In this document: piece after piece, positions 20,201 through 28,756 of the stretch
How the letters are laid out: each line of letters begins with the position of its first letter
How positions within the stretch are numbered: the stretch's first letter is position 1
Assembly: GCF_014696825.1 (NCBI RefSeq)
Contig: NZ_JACJQU010000003.1
Span: 124,001-188,000, forward strand
Reading direction: 5' to 3'
Length of the DNA: 64,000 nt
Source: Anabaena sphaerica FACHB-251
GTDB taxonomy: Bacteria; Cyanobacteriota; Cyanobacteriia; Cyanobacteriales; Nostocaceae
The notes under the pieces: model-generated
What the model saw: the letters and a program-made list of their open reading frames with translations, nothing else
The model's database searches: none
What the model was told of the DNA's origin: nothing
Translations under genes and position numbers: made by a program

Positions 20201-21628
20201 CGTGAAATTTTGCACCTTCCCCAAATTAGTATTGATGAAAACTTTTTTGATTTAGGTGGACATTCTTTATTAATAGTTCAGTTATTTGCCCGTATCCGTT
20301 CTACTTTCAAAATAGATTTACCCCTACAAACTTTATTTGCTGCACCGACTATAGAAACTCTCGCAGCACAATTAGAAATAGCCCGTCAAGCTAAATTATC
20401 CTCAACAATTACTCTTACTAATTCTACCTTAGACCTCAAAACTGAAGCATTTCTTGATCCCACAATTACAGTTGAGGGTAAATCAATAGAATACACCAAT
20501 GAACCAGCTTGTATATTTCTCACAGGTGCAACAGGTTTCTTAGGTGCTTTTTTACTCGACGAACTTCTCAAACAAAGTCAAGCTGAAATATATTGCTTGG
20601 TACGTGCTAATAGTTTTGCAGAAGGTAAGCAAAAAATTTATCAAGCTTTAACAGCATATTTAATTGGGAATGAATCACAAAGTTCTCGCATTATTCCAGT
20701 TCTAGGAGATTTATCTCAACCGCTTTTAGGTATTTCCCCAGCACAGTTTACAGCACTAGCTCAAAAAATAGATGTTATTTACCATAATGGTGCATGGGTA
20801 CATCATACTTATCCATATTCCACACTCAAAGCAGCTAATGTGTTAGGTACGCAAGAAGTTTTAAGATTAGCTGGTGAAATCAAAATCAAACCAGTACATT
20901 TCATTTCAACTATTAGCGTTTTTTCTGCACCTATGGGTTCTGGAGTACATCCAGTTCAAGAACAGTCTAATCTTGATGATTTTCCCATACCAGAAGGTGG
21001 TTATACCCAAAGTAAATGGGTTGCAGAAGAGCTAGTTAATATTGCAAGTAAACGTGGCTTACCAGTTTCTATTTATAGACTAGGAAGGGTATCAGGACAT
21101 AGCAGAACAGGTGTATTTAATCCTAATGACTTTTTTTATCGCTTACTTATTGGCTGCATTCAATTAGGAAAAGCGCCTAATGTAGAATATTTAGAAAATC
21201 TCGCTCCTGTAGATTATGTCAGCAAAGCCATAGTTAATTTATCCCAACAACAACAATCTTTAGGAAAAGCTTTTCACTTACTCAATTCTCATTATCTCGA
21301 TTTAAATATGCTATTCAATAGCATTCGTGAATTTGGTTATCCACTACAAGCAATTTCTCAAGAACAGTGGTATGAAGAATTAGTAAAAATAGCAGAAAAT
21401 TATCTAGATCATCCTTTATATCCATTGATACCATTTTTCATGCACTCCCATCAAACTAAAAACTTAAAAATCTTAAAATTTGATTGTGAGCAAACATTAA
21501 ATGCACTGGCTCACAGTTCCATTTGTTGTCCAAAAGTAGATGGAAACCTGTGCAAAACCTATATCTCACACTTGATTAGTAGTAGTTTAGTCCAAAAACC
21601 ACAAAACCTGCAAATTTCTGTAAATTAA
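17249..21628 (+). CDS. NRPS, terminal basic-residue (Lys-like) module with reductase release: C-A-PCP-R
   Basis: A 1459-residue terminal synthetase. The C domain has HHLILDG near residue 143 and the post-epimerase start LSPTQQGILFH. The A domain has YTSGSTGKPKG near 613 and pocket residues D-A-E-D-I-G-T-V-V-K, closest to lysine codes such as the DAESIGSVCK of bacitracin synthetase. The PCP Ser is in LGGHSLL near 1005. In place of a thioesterase there is an NAD(P)-dependent thioester reductase: TGATGFLG near 1092 and a catalytic Tyr/Lys in YTQSK near 1251. Such domains release the chain as an aldehyde or alcohol. The next gene is an aminotransferase, so an aldehyde that is then aminated is plausible, as with MxcG and MxcL of myxochelin. 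Lys versus Orn or another basic residue is not settled. Confidence 0.94.
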   Translation: MNKKNIENIYPLSPTQQGILFHTLHAPESGVYVVQSCYTFSQSINIAAFKQAWQQIINQHPILRTYFHWKQHKEPFQVVHKSVELPWQQQDWQNLSVTAQSEKLTAFLAADRQQGFDIYQPSLMRLILIQIAPKTYHFIWSSHHLILDGWSAALVLHQVFQAYEVLCKGQVLPLPRSRPYQDYIAWLQQQDLAKAEAFWRKYLKGFTAPTQLKVNAFANSITGCGEKSIKLSSATTTALQSFARQHKLTLNTLVQGAWAILLSRYSGEEDVVFGATSSGRPPALVGSDSMVGLFINTLPVRVQTSGNKLLISWLQKLQTQQIEAQQYEYSPLVQVQGWSEVPRDLPLFETILVFENYPVDASLKAKSTEMQIHNVCSTESTNYSLSLSVGTSTELKLEILYDRSRFHAETITCILGHLQTLLEGIVANPHQSLSSLPLLTSAEIHQQLVEWNNTQTEYPKDKCIHQLFEEQAEKTPDAVAVVFENKHITYQQLNQKANQLAHFLQKLGVKPEIPVAICMERSLEMVIGVLGILKAGGAYVPLDPAYPQERLKYMFTDAAISVMLTQNKLLAKLSEYQEKIICLDTDWEKISRESPANPSINIQANNLAYVIYTSGSTGKPKGVMIEHQSLINFTEAAKVKYQIQTGERILQFASISFDAAAEEIYPCLTSGATLVLRTDEMLSSLAKFMENCRNWQITVLDLPTAYWHLIVSELANHNLTLPESLRLIIIGGESALPEKVAIWQKQVGTYPQLINTYGPTETTVVATYCNLTTTQINGQEVPIGCSINNVQIYILDQDLQPLPVGIPGEIYIGGAGLARGYLNRPKLTDEKFIPNPFLPDAKLYKTGDLARYLPNGNIQFIGRIDNQIKLRGFRIELGEIESVLIQHPYIQEAVVTARQNTLVGYIVADSQNIPSNSDIQNFLKEKLPEYMVPSGFIFLESLPLTTNGKIDHKALLAADTAITEREKLFKEARNSLEKELLTIWREILHLPQISIDENFFDLGGHSLLIVQLFARIRSTFKIDLPLQTLFAAPTIETLAAQLEIARQAKLSSTITLTNSTLDLKTEAFLDPTITVEGKSIEYTNEPACIFLTGATGFLGAFLLDELLKQSQAEIYCLVRANSFAEGKQKIYQALTAYLIGNESQSSRIIPVLGDLSQPLLGISPAQFTALAQKIDVIYHNGAWVHHTYPYSTLKAANVLGTQEVLRLAGEIKIKPVHFISTISVFSAPMGSGVHPVQEQSNLDDFPIPEGGYTQSKWVAEELVNIASKRGLPVSIYRLGRVSGHSRTGVFNPNDFFYRLLIGCIQLGKAPNVEYLENLAPVDYVSKAIVNLSQQQQSLGKAFHLLNSHYLDLNMLFNSIREFGYPLQAISQEQWYEELVKIAENYLDHPLYPLIPFFMHSHQTKNLKILKFDCEQTLNALAHSSICCPKVDGNLCKTYISHLISSSLVQKPQNLQISVN

Positions 21629-21648
21629 TTCACATCCTGAAAACTATC

Positions 21649-23073
21649 ATGAAGAAAAAATTCTTTAGCTTACAACAAACCTTATATCCTACCGAAATTG
21701 TACCTCAAAATACACCAGAAAATTACTTGTCTCAATTCATTAACAATTATAATACTAGGACAAAAACATCAAAACAAATTACACAATACTATCGAGCTAC
21801 TTTAGCTGATAGCCGCAATCCCTATGGGTTTAGTTTGCCATTGAAAGAGCTTTGTTATCCCATTGTCGCGCAAAAATCTTTAGGTTCAAGAATTTGGGAT
21901 GTTGACGGTAATGAATATATAGATTTGGTTATGGGATTGGGTATCAATCTCTTTGGACATAACCCATCTTTTATTAAACAAGCTTTACTTGAACAACTAG
22001 AACAAGGTATTCAAATTGGACCACAAACAGAATTAGCTGGTGAAGTTGCGGAGTTAATCTCCGACCTGACAGGAATGGAAAGAGTAACTTTTAGTAATAC
22101 AGGCACAGAAGCAGTAATGACAGCAGTTCGTATTGCTAGAGCCGCAACAAAGCGTTATAAAATAGCCATCTTTTCTGGTTCATATCATGGTCATTCTGAT
22201 GGAACTTTAGTAAAGTTGCAAGAATTAGATGGAAAATTGCAAACAGTTCCTTTAAGTTGTGGAGTTCCAAAAAGTATTGTTGAAGATGTGTTGATTTTGG
22301 ATTATGGAAATCCTCAATCATTGGAAGTAATCAAAGCTCATGGACAAGAATTAGCTGCTGTTTTAGTTGAACCTGTACAAGATGGTTGTCTCGATTTACA
22401 ACCAAAAGAATTTCTGCATCAATTGCGGCAATTAACCACAGAGTTAGGTATAGTTTTGATTTTCGATGAAATGATTACTGGGTTTAGAATTCATCCAGGT
22501 GGAGCGCAAGCATGGTTTGGTGTTCAGGCAGATATAGCTACTTACGGAAAAATTGTCGGTGGAGGAATGCCAATTAGTGTGATTGCTGGTAAAGCTGTTT
22601 ATATGGATAAAATTGATGGCGGTATGTGGAACTATGGAGATTCTTCTTTTCCCCAGGTAGAAACAACATTTTTTGCAGGTACATATTGTAAACATCCTTT
22701 ATCTTTGGCAGCAGCAAAAGCTGTACTCAAGTATATGCAATTTCAAGGTTCTCAGTTGCAAACAAAATTGAATCAAAGAACAGCAGAGTTTGTAAAAACT
22801 TTAAATGATTATTTTGCCGTTGCCGGTTTACCTATCAAAATGACACATTTTGGTTCTTTATTTGGTCCTGCTAGTTCTGGAGTGTCAGCAAATTCCAATA
22901 CGGATTCAAGAATAGGTTTAAGTTTATTAAACTATCATTTAATTCATAAAGGTATCTTGAGTAGAGGTAGCAGCGGTTTTTTATCTACTGCTCATACCGA
23001 TGAAGATATTAATTACATCATTCAAGGTGTTAAGGATAGTATCAGTGAATTGGCTTCAGGAGAATTATTGTAA
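21649..23073 (+). CDS. Class III (GSA-like) aminotransferase
   Basis: A 474-residue PLP enzyme of the glutamate-1-semialdehyde aminotransferase type. Visible marks are NTGTEAVMTAVRIARA (cofactor phosphate region), SYHGHSDG, the cofactor Asp in LIFDEMITGFR and the probable Schiff-base Lys in TYGKIVGGGMP. It begins 20 bp after the reductase-terminated NRPS gene and must be cotranscribed with it. By analogy with MxcL, which aminates the aldehyde released by the Lys-reducing NRPS MxcG in myxochelin B formation, it probably converts the released peptide aldehyde to a terminal amine. The similar AMT domains of mycosubtilin-type synthases, which aminate beta-keto acyl chains, are the alternative. 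It is not a housekeeping HemL: the N-terminal 60 residues and the context differ. Confidence 0.88.
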   Translation: MKKKFFSLQQTLYPTEIVPQNTPENYLSQFINNYNTRTKTSKQITQYYRATLADSRNPYGFSLPLKELCYPIVAQKSLGSRIWDVDGNEYIDLVMGLGINLFGHNPSFIKQALLEQLEQGIQIGPQTELAGEVAELISDLTGMERVTFSNTGTEAVMTAVRIARAATKRYKIAIFSGSYHGHSDGTLVKLQELDGKLQTVPLSCGVPKSIVEDVLILDYGNPQSLEVIKAHGQELAAVLVEPVQDGCLDLQPKEFLHQLRQLTTELGIVLIFDEMITGFRIHPGGAQAWFGVQADIATYGKIVGGGMPISVIAGKAVYMDKIDGGMWNYGDSSFPQVETTFFAGTYCKHPLSLAAAKAVLKYMQFQGSQLQTKLNQRTAEFVKTLNDYFAVAGLPIKMTHFGSLFGPASSGVSANSNTDSRIGLSLLNYHLIHKGILSRGSSGFLSTAHTDEDINYIIQGVKDSISELASGELL

Positions 23074-23157
23074 TTGGCAAAATAATCTTGTGTAAAACTT
23101 TTGTGTAAAACTTGATGAATGTGACAGAAAAAACGATTATTTAAGGATACAAAAATC

Positions 23158-23964
23158 ATGAAAATAACGCCTATTGAACGGATTAATCAACCATCAATAA
23201 CAGAATTTTGTAATAAGTTTGTCATTCCAGACAAACCAGTGATTCTCACTGGAGTTGCTAATGAGTGGAAAGCTTGTGAACAGTGGACACCAGAGACATT
23301 TAAATCCATGTTTGGAGATGTAATTGCTCCTTTAAGAGCAAGTGATGATGAAATAGAGGTATTTTTTGGTGGTTTGGCAGAAAAGAAACTAATTTCTATA
23401 GCCGATTATATAGACAGTATTTTGTCGGAAACTCAAGATGGTCATAAACGGTTATATTTAGGTAATATTCCCTTTGATTCGCCTATAGCTAAAGCCCATC
23501 TTGACAAAATCAGACCGGATTTTGAATTTCCTAATTATTTTCCAGACAATACTGGTAATGATTTACGTCTCTGGATTGGAGGAGCTAATCAAAAATCAAC
23601 TATTCACAACGACAATTATCATAATCTTAATGCACAGATATTTGGTGAAAAAACATTTTTATTGTTTGCCCCAGAAGAGTATCAAAAATTATATGCTACA
23701 AAGATGGATGATGAATTATGGTCAAGTCCTATAGACCCCCAAAAGCCAAATTTATCAAAATATCCATTATTTGATGATGTTACTGGATTAGAAGCTGTAC
23801 TTGCTCCAGGAGATATACTTTTTATTCCTGCTTTTTGGTGGCATCAAGCACGGTCAATTACACCATCTATCAACGTTAATATGTGGGTTTATACTCATAA
23901 AATATGTGAAATTTGGGAACAACATCCTGTTTTAAGCGGAAATATGGCTAATGTTGTTTCGTAA
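23158..23964 (+). CDS. JmjC/cupin-8 family Fe(II)/2OG oxygenase
   Basis: A 268-residue cupin-like protein. The N-terminal part (KPVILTGVANEWKACEQWTPETF) is typical of JmjC-type hydroxylases. The iron triad is complete: HxD in TIHNDNYHN (about residue 155) and the distal His in FIPAFWWHQAR. KTFLLFAP follows the first pair, and its Lys could bind 2-oxoglutarate. It closes the NRPS operon, 84 bp after the aminotransferase, with a clear AAGGA ribosome site. It probably hydroxylates a second position in the peptide or on a carrier-bound residue; the target cannot be told from sequence. A direct repeat of TTGTGTAAAACTT lies in the upstream gap. Confidence 0.8.
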   Translation: MKITPIERINQPSITEFCNKFVIPDKPVILTGVANEWKACEQWTPETFKSMFGDVIAPLRASDDEIEVFFGGLAEKKLISIADYIDSILSETQDGHKRLYLGNIPFDSPIAKAHLDKIRPDFEFPNYFPDNTGNDLRLWIGGANQKSTIHNDNYHNLNAQIFGEKTFLLFAPEEYQKLYATKMDDELWSSPIDPQKPNLSKYPLFDDVTGLEAVLAPGDILFIPAFWWHQARSITPSINVNMWVYTHKICEIWEQHPVLSGNMANVVS

Positions 23965-24055
23965 AATATAAACAACCAACAATTAAAGGAAATGATTACA
24001 TAGTCAGGGGTTGAAGTATATCTTCAGACAAAAAAAGGACACCACATTCTGAGAA

Positions 24056-24499
24056 AAAAGACACTCATTTCAACCTCTAAGCTCAATTCCCATTTATCCT
24101 GGAGGTCGGAGATTTTATGAAAATGTTCATCTCACACAGGAGAAAGGTTTTGGTCGTTGTAATTTAGCCGTTTATTGGAAACGAAAGTATTGCGGTAAGC
24201 AAGAACTAGAACCTTGGTATTTATCAACTAATCTCACAGATATATCAACAACTACCAAAATATATGGTTAACGGTTTGGGATTGAAGCTATGTTTAAAGA
24301 TTGTAAAACTGGGGGTTATAATTTAGAAGGTTTTCAAGCTTCTCCTGATAGACTTGTCCGGATAATTTTATTGATTGCTTTGGCAATGACTTCTGCATGG
24401 TTACAAGGTAAAAAACTCAATCTCAAAGACAACAATCTTATGTTTGTCGTTCTTGTGAAAATCAAAGAACTAGAAGAAGACATAGTGATTTTTGGATAG
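24056..24499 (+). pseudogene. IS4-family transposase remnant
   Basis: One reading frame gives SIPIYPGGRRFYENVHLTQ, then GFGRCNLAVYWKRKYCGKQE, an in-frame TAA at 24269-24271, then RFGIEAMFKDCKTGGYNLEG and LIALAMTSAWLQG. The RFGIEAMFKDCKTGGYNLE block, with its Glu, is the C-terminal signature of an IS4-type DDE transposase. The N-terminal half is missing, so it is dead. It separates the NRPS operon from the iron-transport genes. Confidence 0.8.
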
Positions 24500-24571
24500 G
24501 TTTGTATGGTTCTAGTTGGATAGTTTCTATAAATGAGTGTCAAGAATTGGTCTTGGAAATGATGGCGTTGG

Positions 24572-24595
24572 TATGGCTACGCCACGCAAGCTATC
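24572..24595. repeat. 24-bp interspersed repeat, copy 1
   Basis: The reverse complement of this stretch is identical to 55310-55333 (begins GATAGCTTGCGTGGCGTAGC). It lies about 70 bp after the transposase remnant. The second copy lies about 10 bp after another gene relic. Confidence 0.8.
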
Positions 24596-24675
24596 GCAAT
24601 AAGCTGCCATTTTATCAGCAGGGGCTGAGGGCTGTGATGCTTATACAACAACCTTTTTAGCTCCTTTGTCGCCCC

Positions 24676-25467
24676 TCAACCTTTACCCTTACGTCCTATT
24701 GGTATACACATTGGTGTTCCTACAACTGGGTCAGCAACAACACGACAATCTAACCCAAACACCTCTTTTACCATTTCCTCATTCATGATTTCTTGTGGTT
24801 CTCCAGCAGTAAAAATTCTGCCTTCTTTAACTGCTACTAAATAATCAGCATAACGACAAGCTTGATTTAAATCATGTAACACCATGACAATAGTTCTGTC
24901 CTGAAATTGGTTCAACTCATACAACAAATCTAAAACTTCTATTTGATGTGCCAAATCTAAAAAAGTAGTCGGTTCATCTAATAGTAAAATATCCGTATCT
25001 TGAGCTAGTGCCATAGCAATCCAAGCGCGTTGTCTTTGTCCACCGGATAAAGTATCTAATGCCCGTTCAGATAACTTGAGTAAATCCGTAATTTCTAACG
25101 CCTGTTGAACAATTTTTTCATCTTTCTGGGACCATTGCTGCAACCAATTTTGATAAGGATAACGTCCTTGGGCTACTAAATCTCTGACTGTTAAACCTTC
25201 TGGTGCTACGGGACTTTGAGGTAAAATTCCCAATTGTTGGGCTACTTCTTTTGTGGAAAGTTGAAAAATAGATTCTCCATCCAGATATACAGCACCACCA
25301 CGAGGTTTAAGCAATCGAGCCAAACCTCTTAATAAAGTAGATTTTCCGCAACCATTAGCACCAACTAAAGCACTAATTTTTCCCGCAGGAATCGCTAAAT
25401 TTAAATCCCAAATAATGGTTGCACCATCATAAGCTAAAGATAAATTTTTCGTTGATAATCCTTTCAT
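24676..25467 (-). CDS. fecE: Iron-siderophore ABC transporter ATPase (FecE/FepC type)
   Basis: A 263-residue ABC ATPase. Walker A is GANGCGKST, the signature is [17 protein letters not shown], Walker B is DILLLDEPT, and the switch His is in [15 protein letters not shown]. The [13 protein letters not shown] stretch and overall length match ATPases of ferric-siderophore/vitamin B12 importers. It is the last gene of a minus-strand set exbB-exbD-fecC-fecD-fecE and would power the FecC/FecD permease at the inner membrane. Three TTGGTAA-type heptamers stand directly before its start codon and separate it from fecD by 76 bp. Confidence 0.93.
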   Translation of the reverse strand: MKGLSTKNLSLAYDGATIIWDLNLAIPAGKISALVGANGCGKSTLLRGLARLLKPRGGAVYLDGESIFQLSTKEVAQQLGILPQSPVAPEGLTVRDLVAQGRYPYQNWLQQWSQKDEKIVQQALEITDLLKLSERALDTLSGGQRQRAWIAMALAQDTDILLLDEPTTFLDLAHQIEVLDLLYELNQFQDRTIVMVLHDLNQACRYADYLVAVKEGRIFTAGEPQEIMNEEMVKEVFGLDCRVVADPVVGTPMCIPIGRKGKG

Positions 25468-25491
25468 AATTGGTAATTGGTAATTGGTAAT
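25468..25491. repeat. TTGGTAA heptamer repeat
   Basis: Three consecutive copies of a (AA)TTGGTAA heptamer between fecD and fecE, abutting the fecE start. The same heptamer is repeated at about 54026-54052. Such short tandem repeats are common in heterocystous cyanobacteria. Confidence 0.8.
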
Positions 25492-25543
25492 AAATAATAA
25501 TCTATTCGCTATCTTCTATGCTCTCTTCAGTGTCACCTGTCAC

Positions 25544-26584
25544 CTACTTTTTTCGATTACGAATTAACAAATACAGAAAAGAAGGAGCGCCAACAGCAGC
25601 AGTAACAACGCCACAGGGAATTTCAATAGGTGCAAATAAAGTTCTTCCTAATAAGTCTGCAACGACAACAATCATTCCCCCTAACAGTGCTGAAGTAGGA
25701 ATCAAACCTTGATGATTTGAACCTACTAACTGTCTGCCTAAATGGGGTGAGATTAAACCGACAAAACCGATCATTCCCGCAGTCGCTACTGATGCACCTG
25801 CTAAAGCTACTGCTACCAACAGCAGTAAACTACGCTGCCATTCCACGCGACTACCTAAACTTCTCGCTACATCATCTCCTAAATTTAAAGCGTTCAAATG
25901 TCTGGCTAATGTCAACGCCATCGGTACAAGAATAATCAACCAAGGTAAAAAAGAAAATACCTGTTCCCAAGTACGTCCGTAAACGCTACCCGCTAACCAC
26001 ACTAAAGCATCATTGACACTGTAAATGTCACCGAAGGTAATCATTAAACTGGTGAAGGCACTAGCGATCGCAGATAAACCCACACCCATTAAAATTAATA
26101 AAATCGGCGAACTGCCATTATTCCAAGCCAGCCAATAAATTAAAGCCGCCATTAACAAAGCACCGCAAAAGGCTGAAAAAGGTAAGGTATAAATAGGTGC
26201 GGAAGGAAATAAGACAATAACTGTAACTGCTGCCAAACTTGCCCCAGAATTGATCCCAATAATACCAGGGTCAGCCAAGGGATTGCGTGTTAAACCTTGA
26301 AAGATAGTACCAGAAATGGCCAGCGCCATTCCCACCATAAAAGCCACAACGGTACGAGGTAGACGCAGGGTATTAATAACGAATAAATGATCAGGGTTTC
26401 CCGTATTTACACCCAATAGAGTTTTAATAATATCTAGGGGAGAGATAGGATATTCACCTCTACCCACATTTATCACCATCGCTACCCCAATCACTGCTAG
26501 TAAAAATAACAGCATTATTGGTACACGCCTGTCTATACGAAAAGATATTGCAGAGGAACGAATCACCAACCAATCAACCTTCAT
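25544..26584 (-). CDS. fecD: FecCD-family siderophore ABC permease
   Basis: A 346-residue, very hydrophobic polytopic protein. It has the family hallmarks RLPRTVVAFMVGMALAISG, GLTRNPLADPGIIGINSGA and FVGLISPHLGRQLVG. These belong to the BtuC/FecCD fold of about ten membrane helices. It overlaps the upstream permease gene by 4 bp (ATGA), so the two are translationally coupled and should form the heterodimeric channel. The tail ends in a short basic stretch. The specific siderophore cannot be read from the sequence. Context suggests the ferric form of the product of the neighbouring NRPS. Confidence 0.92.
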   Translation of the reverse strand: MKVDWLVIRSSAISFRIDRRVPIMLLFLLAVIGVAMVINVGRGEYPISPLDIIKTLLGVNTGNPDHLFVINTLRLPRTVVAFMVGMALAISGTIFQGLTRNPLADPGIIGINSGASLAAVTVIVLFPSAPIYTLPFSAFCGALLMAALIYWLAWNNGSSPILLILMGVGLSAIASAFTSLMITFGDIYSVNDALVWLAGSVYGRTWEQVFSFLPWLIILVPMALTLARHLNALNLGDDVARSLGSRVEWQRSLLLLVAVALAGASVATAGMIGFVGLISPHLGRQLVGSNHQGLIPTSALLGGMIVVVADLLGRTLFAPIEIPCGVVTAAVGAPSFLYLLIRNRKK

Positions 26585-27594
26585 TTTTTCACCTTTGATT
26601 TAGCCAGATAAACAAAAAAGGGAGCGCCCACCAGTGCAGTCATCACACCTACAGGTAATTCCTGGGGTTTGAGGATGACACGGGCGGTAATATCTGCTAT
26701 TAACAGTAAAGTTGCCCCCACAACGGCGGAATAATGTAAAATCCAGCGATAATCGGTTTTAATGAAAAATCGGACAACGTGAGGAACGACTAAACCAATA
26801 AAACCGATGGGACCAGCAAGGGCTACTGAACTTCCGGCTAGTAAAACTACGCTGACGGCGGTAATAATTTTGATCCAGGCTGTTTTTTGACCTAAACCTT
26901 TGGCTACATCGTCACCTAGACTCATGGTAGTAATTTGTCTACCCAAAGCAAAGGCCATTAATAAACCGATGATGACAAACGGTAGTGCGGAAAATAGGAC
27001 AGGGGTATCTCTACCAGCTAATGAACCAGCTAACCAAAATCTAATTTCTTCTAATGTGCGTTGACTGATGATTAAAATGGCAGTGGTGAGGGAAGAAATT
27101 AAAGCTGTCAGTGCTGCACCTGCTACTGTGATATTCAGCGGGGTAGCGCCTCCCTTTCCCAGTGAACCCAGGAAGTAGACTAAAATCGCTGTGACTCCCG
27201 CACCCAAAAAGGCCGCTATTGTCAAAGTAGTAACTGATGTACTACCAAACACAAAAATTGTGACAACTACGGTGAGTGCTGCACCGGATTCGATACCCAG
27301 AATACCGGGATCTGCTAGGGGATTGCGTGTTAAACCTTGCATTAAGGCTCCAGATACTGCTAGGGCTGCACCGACTAAAATAGCAATGAGCGATCGCGGT
27401 AATCTGACTGTTTGAATAACTAAGTGTTGATATGAACCGTCAAAGCTGACAAAGGATGTCAGGATCTTATCTATTGGTATTTCTGCTGCTCCCAATGTGA
27501 CACTAGATACTAAACAAATAAGCAGCAACAATAAACACGCAACTAAGCTGAATACAGGTTTAGCAGCCGATTTGATCAAAATATTAGGGATCAT
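26581..27594 (-). CDS. fecC: FecCD-family siderophore ABC permease (partner subunit)
   Basis: A 337-residue polytopic permease homologous to the next gene. Motifs are RLPRSLIAILVGAALAVSGALM, GLTRNPLADPGILGIESGA and GFIGLVVPHVVRF. It pairs with the downstream permease gene (4-bp overlap) and the FecE-type ATPase. A FecB-type periplasmic binding protein, which such importers need, is not present anywhere in the window and must be encoded elsewhere. The gene follows exbD by 25 bp. Confidence 0.92.
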   Translation of the reverse strand: MIPNILIKSAAKPVFSLVACLLLLLICLVSSVTLGAAEIPIDKILTSFVSFDGSYQHLVIQTVRLPRSLIAILVGAALAVSGALMQGLTRNPLADPGILGIESGAALTVVVTIFVFGSTSVTTLTIAAFLGAGVTAILVYFLGSLGKGGATPLNITVAGAALTALISSLTTAILIISQRTLEEIRFWLAGSLAGRDTPVLFSALPFVIIGLLMAFALGRQITTMSLGDDVAKGLGQKTAWIKIITAVSVVLLAGSSVALAGPIGFIGLVVPHVVRFFIKTDYRWILHYSAVVGATLLLIADITARVILKPQELPVGVMTALVGAPFFVYLAKSKVKK

Positions 27595-27619
27595 GAAAAT
27601 ATGAATTGATTCACCTTAA

Positions 27620-28018
27620 CTATTTGCGTGTAGCTATACCTAATTTCACTCCTTCCACCTGTCGCACTTTATCCATCACTGCTACTACTTGTCCGTGATT
27701 AACGGCTTCATCTGCATTAAGGATTACCATTAATTGCTTTGATGGTTCTACTTTTTCTCTCACCTGGGCTGCTAATTGCTCTAAACTAACAGCTTCTTTA
27801 TTCAAAAATATCTTGCCAGTATTATTAATAGTTAATGTTACCTGGGCAGGACGATCTGTTTTTCCCGTAGCAGCTTGAGGTAAATTAACTGGTAAACCCT
27901 CAGAACGAGTTAAATACAATGTTGACATGATAAAAAAGGTCAAAATCGCAAAGATCACATCAATCATCGGCACAATGTTAATCTGTGCTGGTATTTCCGG
28001 TTCATCTTGTAGACGCAT
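27620..28018 (-). CDS. exbD: Biopolymer transport protein ExbD
   Basis: A 132-residue protein with a short cytoplasmic N-terminus and one membrane helix (NIVPMIDVIFAILTFFIMS) carrying the essential Asp. A periplasmic domain follows. It forms the proton-driven motor with ExbB and TonB. It overlaps exbB by 17 bp. Its place upstream of the fec permease genes in the same direction ties outer- and inner-membrane siderophore uptake into one transcription unit. Confidence 0.93.
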   Translation of the reverse strand: MRLQDEPEIPAQINIVPMIDVIFAILTFFIMSTLYLTRSEGLPVNLPQAATGKTDRPAQVTLTINNTGKIFLNKEAVSLEQLAAQVREKVEPSKQLMVILNADEAVNHGQVVAVMDKVRQVEGVKLGIATRK

Positions 28019-28655
28019 AGGTTTTTTCTCCTCGTTCGTAGCGACGACGGTATAGCAATTCTAAATGACCACCATATTCTTGAATCAAAGCAATTTGCCT
28101 TTGATAAAATCCCCGGAAAGTATTAGCAAAAACTAAGGTAAAAATTGCCACAATTAAACCTGTAGCGGTAGAAACCAACGCCTCACTAATACCGCTAGTT
28201 ACACCCGCCGCTTTAGTTCCCCCAACATCACCAATATTGAGAGAAGCGAAAGAACCAATTAATCCCAATACAGTACCCAATAACCCTAACAAGGGTGCAA
28301 GGGCAATAATTGTGTCAAAAATTGTATTAAATCGTTTAAATAACGGTATTTCTGCTTGGGCTTCACTCTCCAACGCCAAGCGAAATTCTTCTGGATTTGG
28401 TTCTTCTAACTCTAAAGCCGTCAAAAAAATCCTGGCAATAGGTAAATCTGCATTTTTGCGGAGTGTATCAATTGTACTTACCACATTGTCTTGACGATAG
28501 AGATTCAACACATTTCTGACTACCCGTTGCTGACGGGTACTGATTGTTACCCAAAACTTGATCCGTTCAACAATTAGCCCTACCGCCAATACAGAAGACA
28601 GTAGCAGCGGCCACATCACCACACCACCTGCTGTAAACAGATTTTTGATATCCAT
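28002..28655 (-). CDS. exbB: Biopolymer transport protein ExbB (MotA/TolQ/ExbB family)
   Basis: A 217-residue protein with an N-terminal helix (VMWPLLLSSVLAVGLIVERI), a long cytoplasmic loop, and two further helices. These are APLLGLLGTVLGLIGSFASL and a segment beginning ISEALVSTATGLIVAIFTLV, the family signature. It is the proton-channel subunit energising TonB-dependent receptors. It is the first gene of the minus-strand import unit and is divergent from tonB, with a 297-bp shared regulatory gap. Confidence 0.94.
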   Translation of the reverse strand: MDIKNLFTAGGVVMWPLLLSSVLAVGLIVERIKFWVTISTRQQRVVRNVLNLYRQDNVVSTIDTLRKNADLPIARIFLTALELEEPNPEEFRLALESEAQAEIPLFKRFNTIFDTIIALAPLLGLLGTVLGLIGSFASLNIGDVGGTKAAGVTSGISEALVSTATGLIVAIFTLVFANTFRGFYQRQIALIQEYGGHLELLYRRRYERGEKTYASTR

Positions 28656-28741
28656 GTCCGATTTTCAAGCCTTTCGATGAAATTTCCTAACGAGTTCAGC
28701 AAGTATAGCTGATATAAGTTCTCAACTTAAATTAGAGCAAA

Positions 28742-28756
28742 TGAGAATATATGTCA
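28742..28756. promoter_or_regulatory. Candidate Fur box between exbB and tonB
   Basis: TGAGAATATATGTCA matches the 7-1-7 Fur pattern TGATAATnATTATCA at about 10 of 14 positions. It lies in the divergent exbB/tonB gap, where iron control would be expected. AT-rich DNA gives such matches by chance, so this is only a candidate. Confidence 0.35.

Noticed and set aside
21649-23073. Housekeeping glutamate-1-semialdehyde aminotransferase (hemL)
   Set aside because: Operon position after a reductase-ended NRPS and the extended N-terminus argue for a biosynthetic paralogue.
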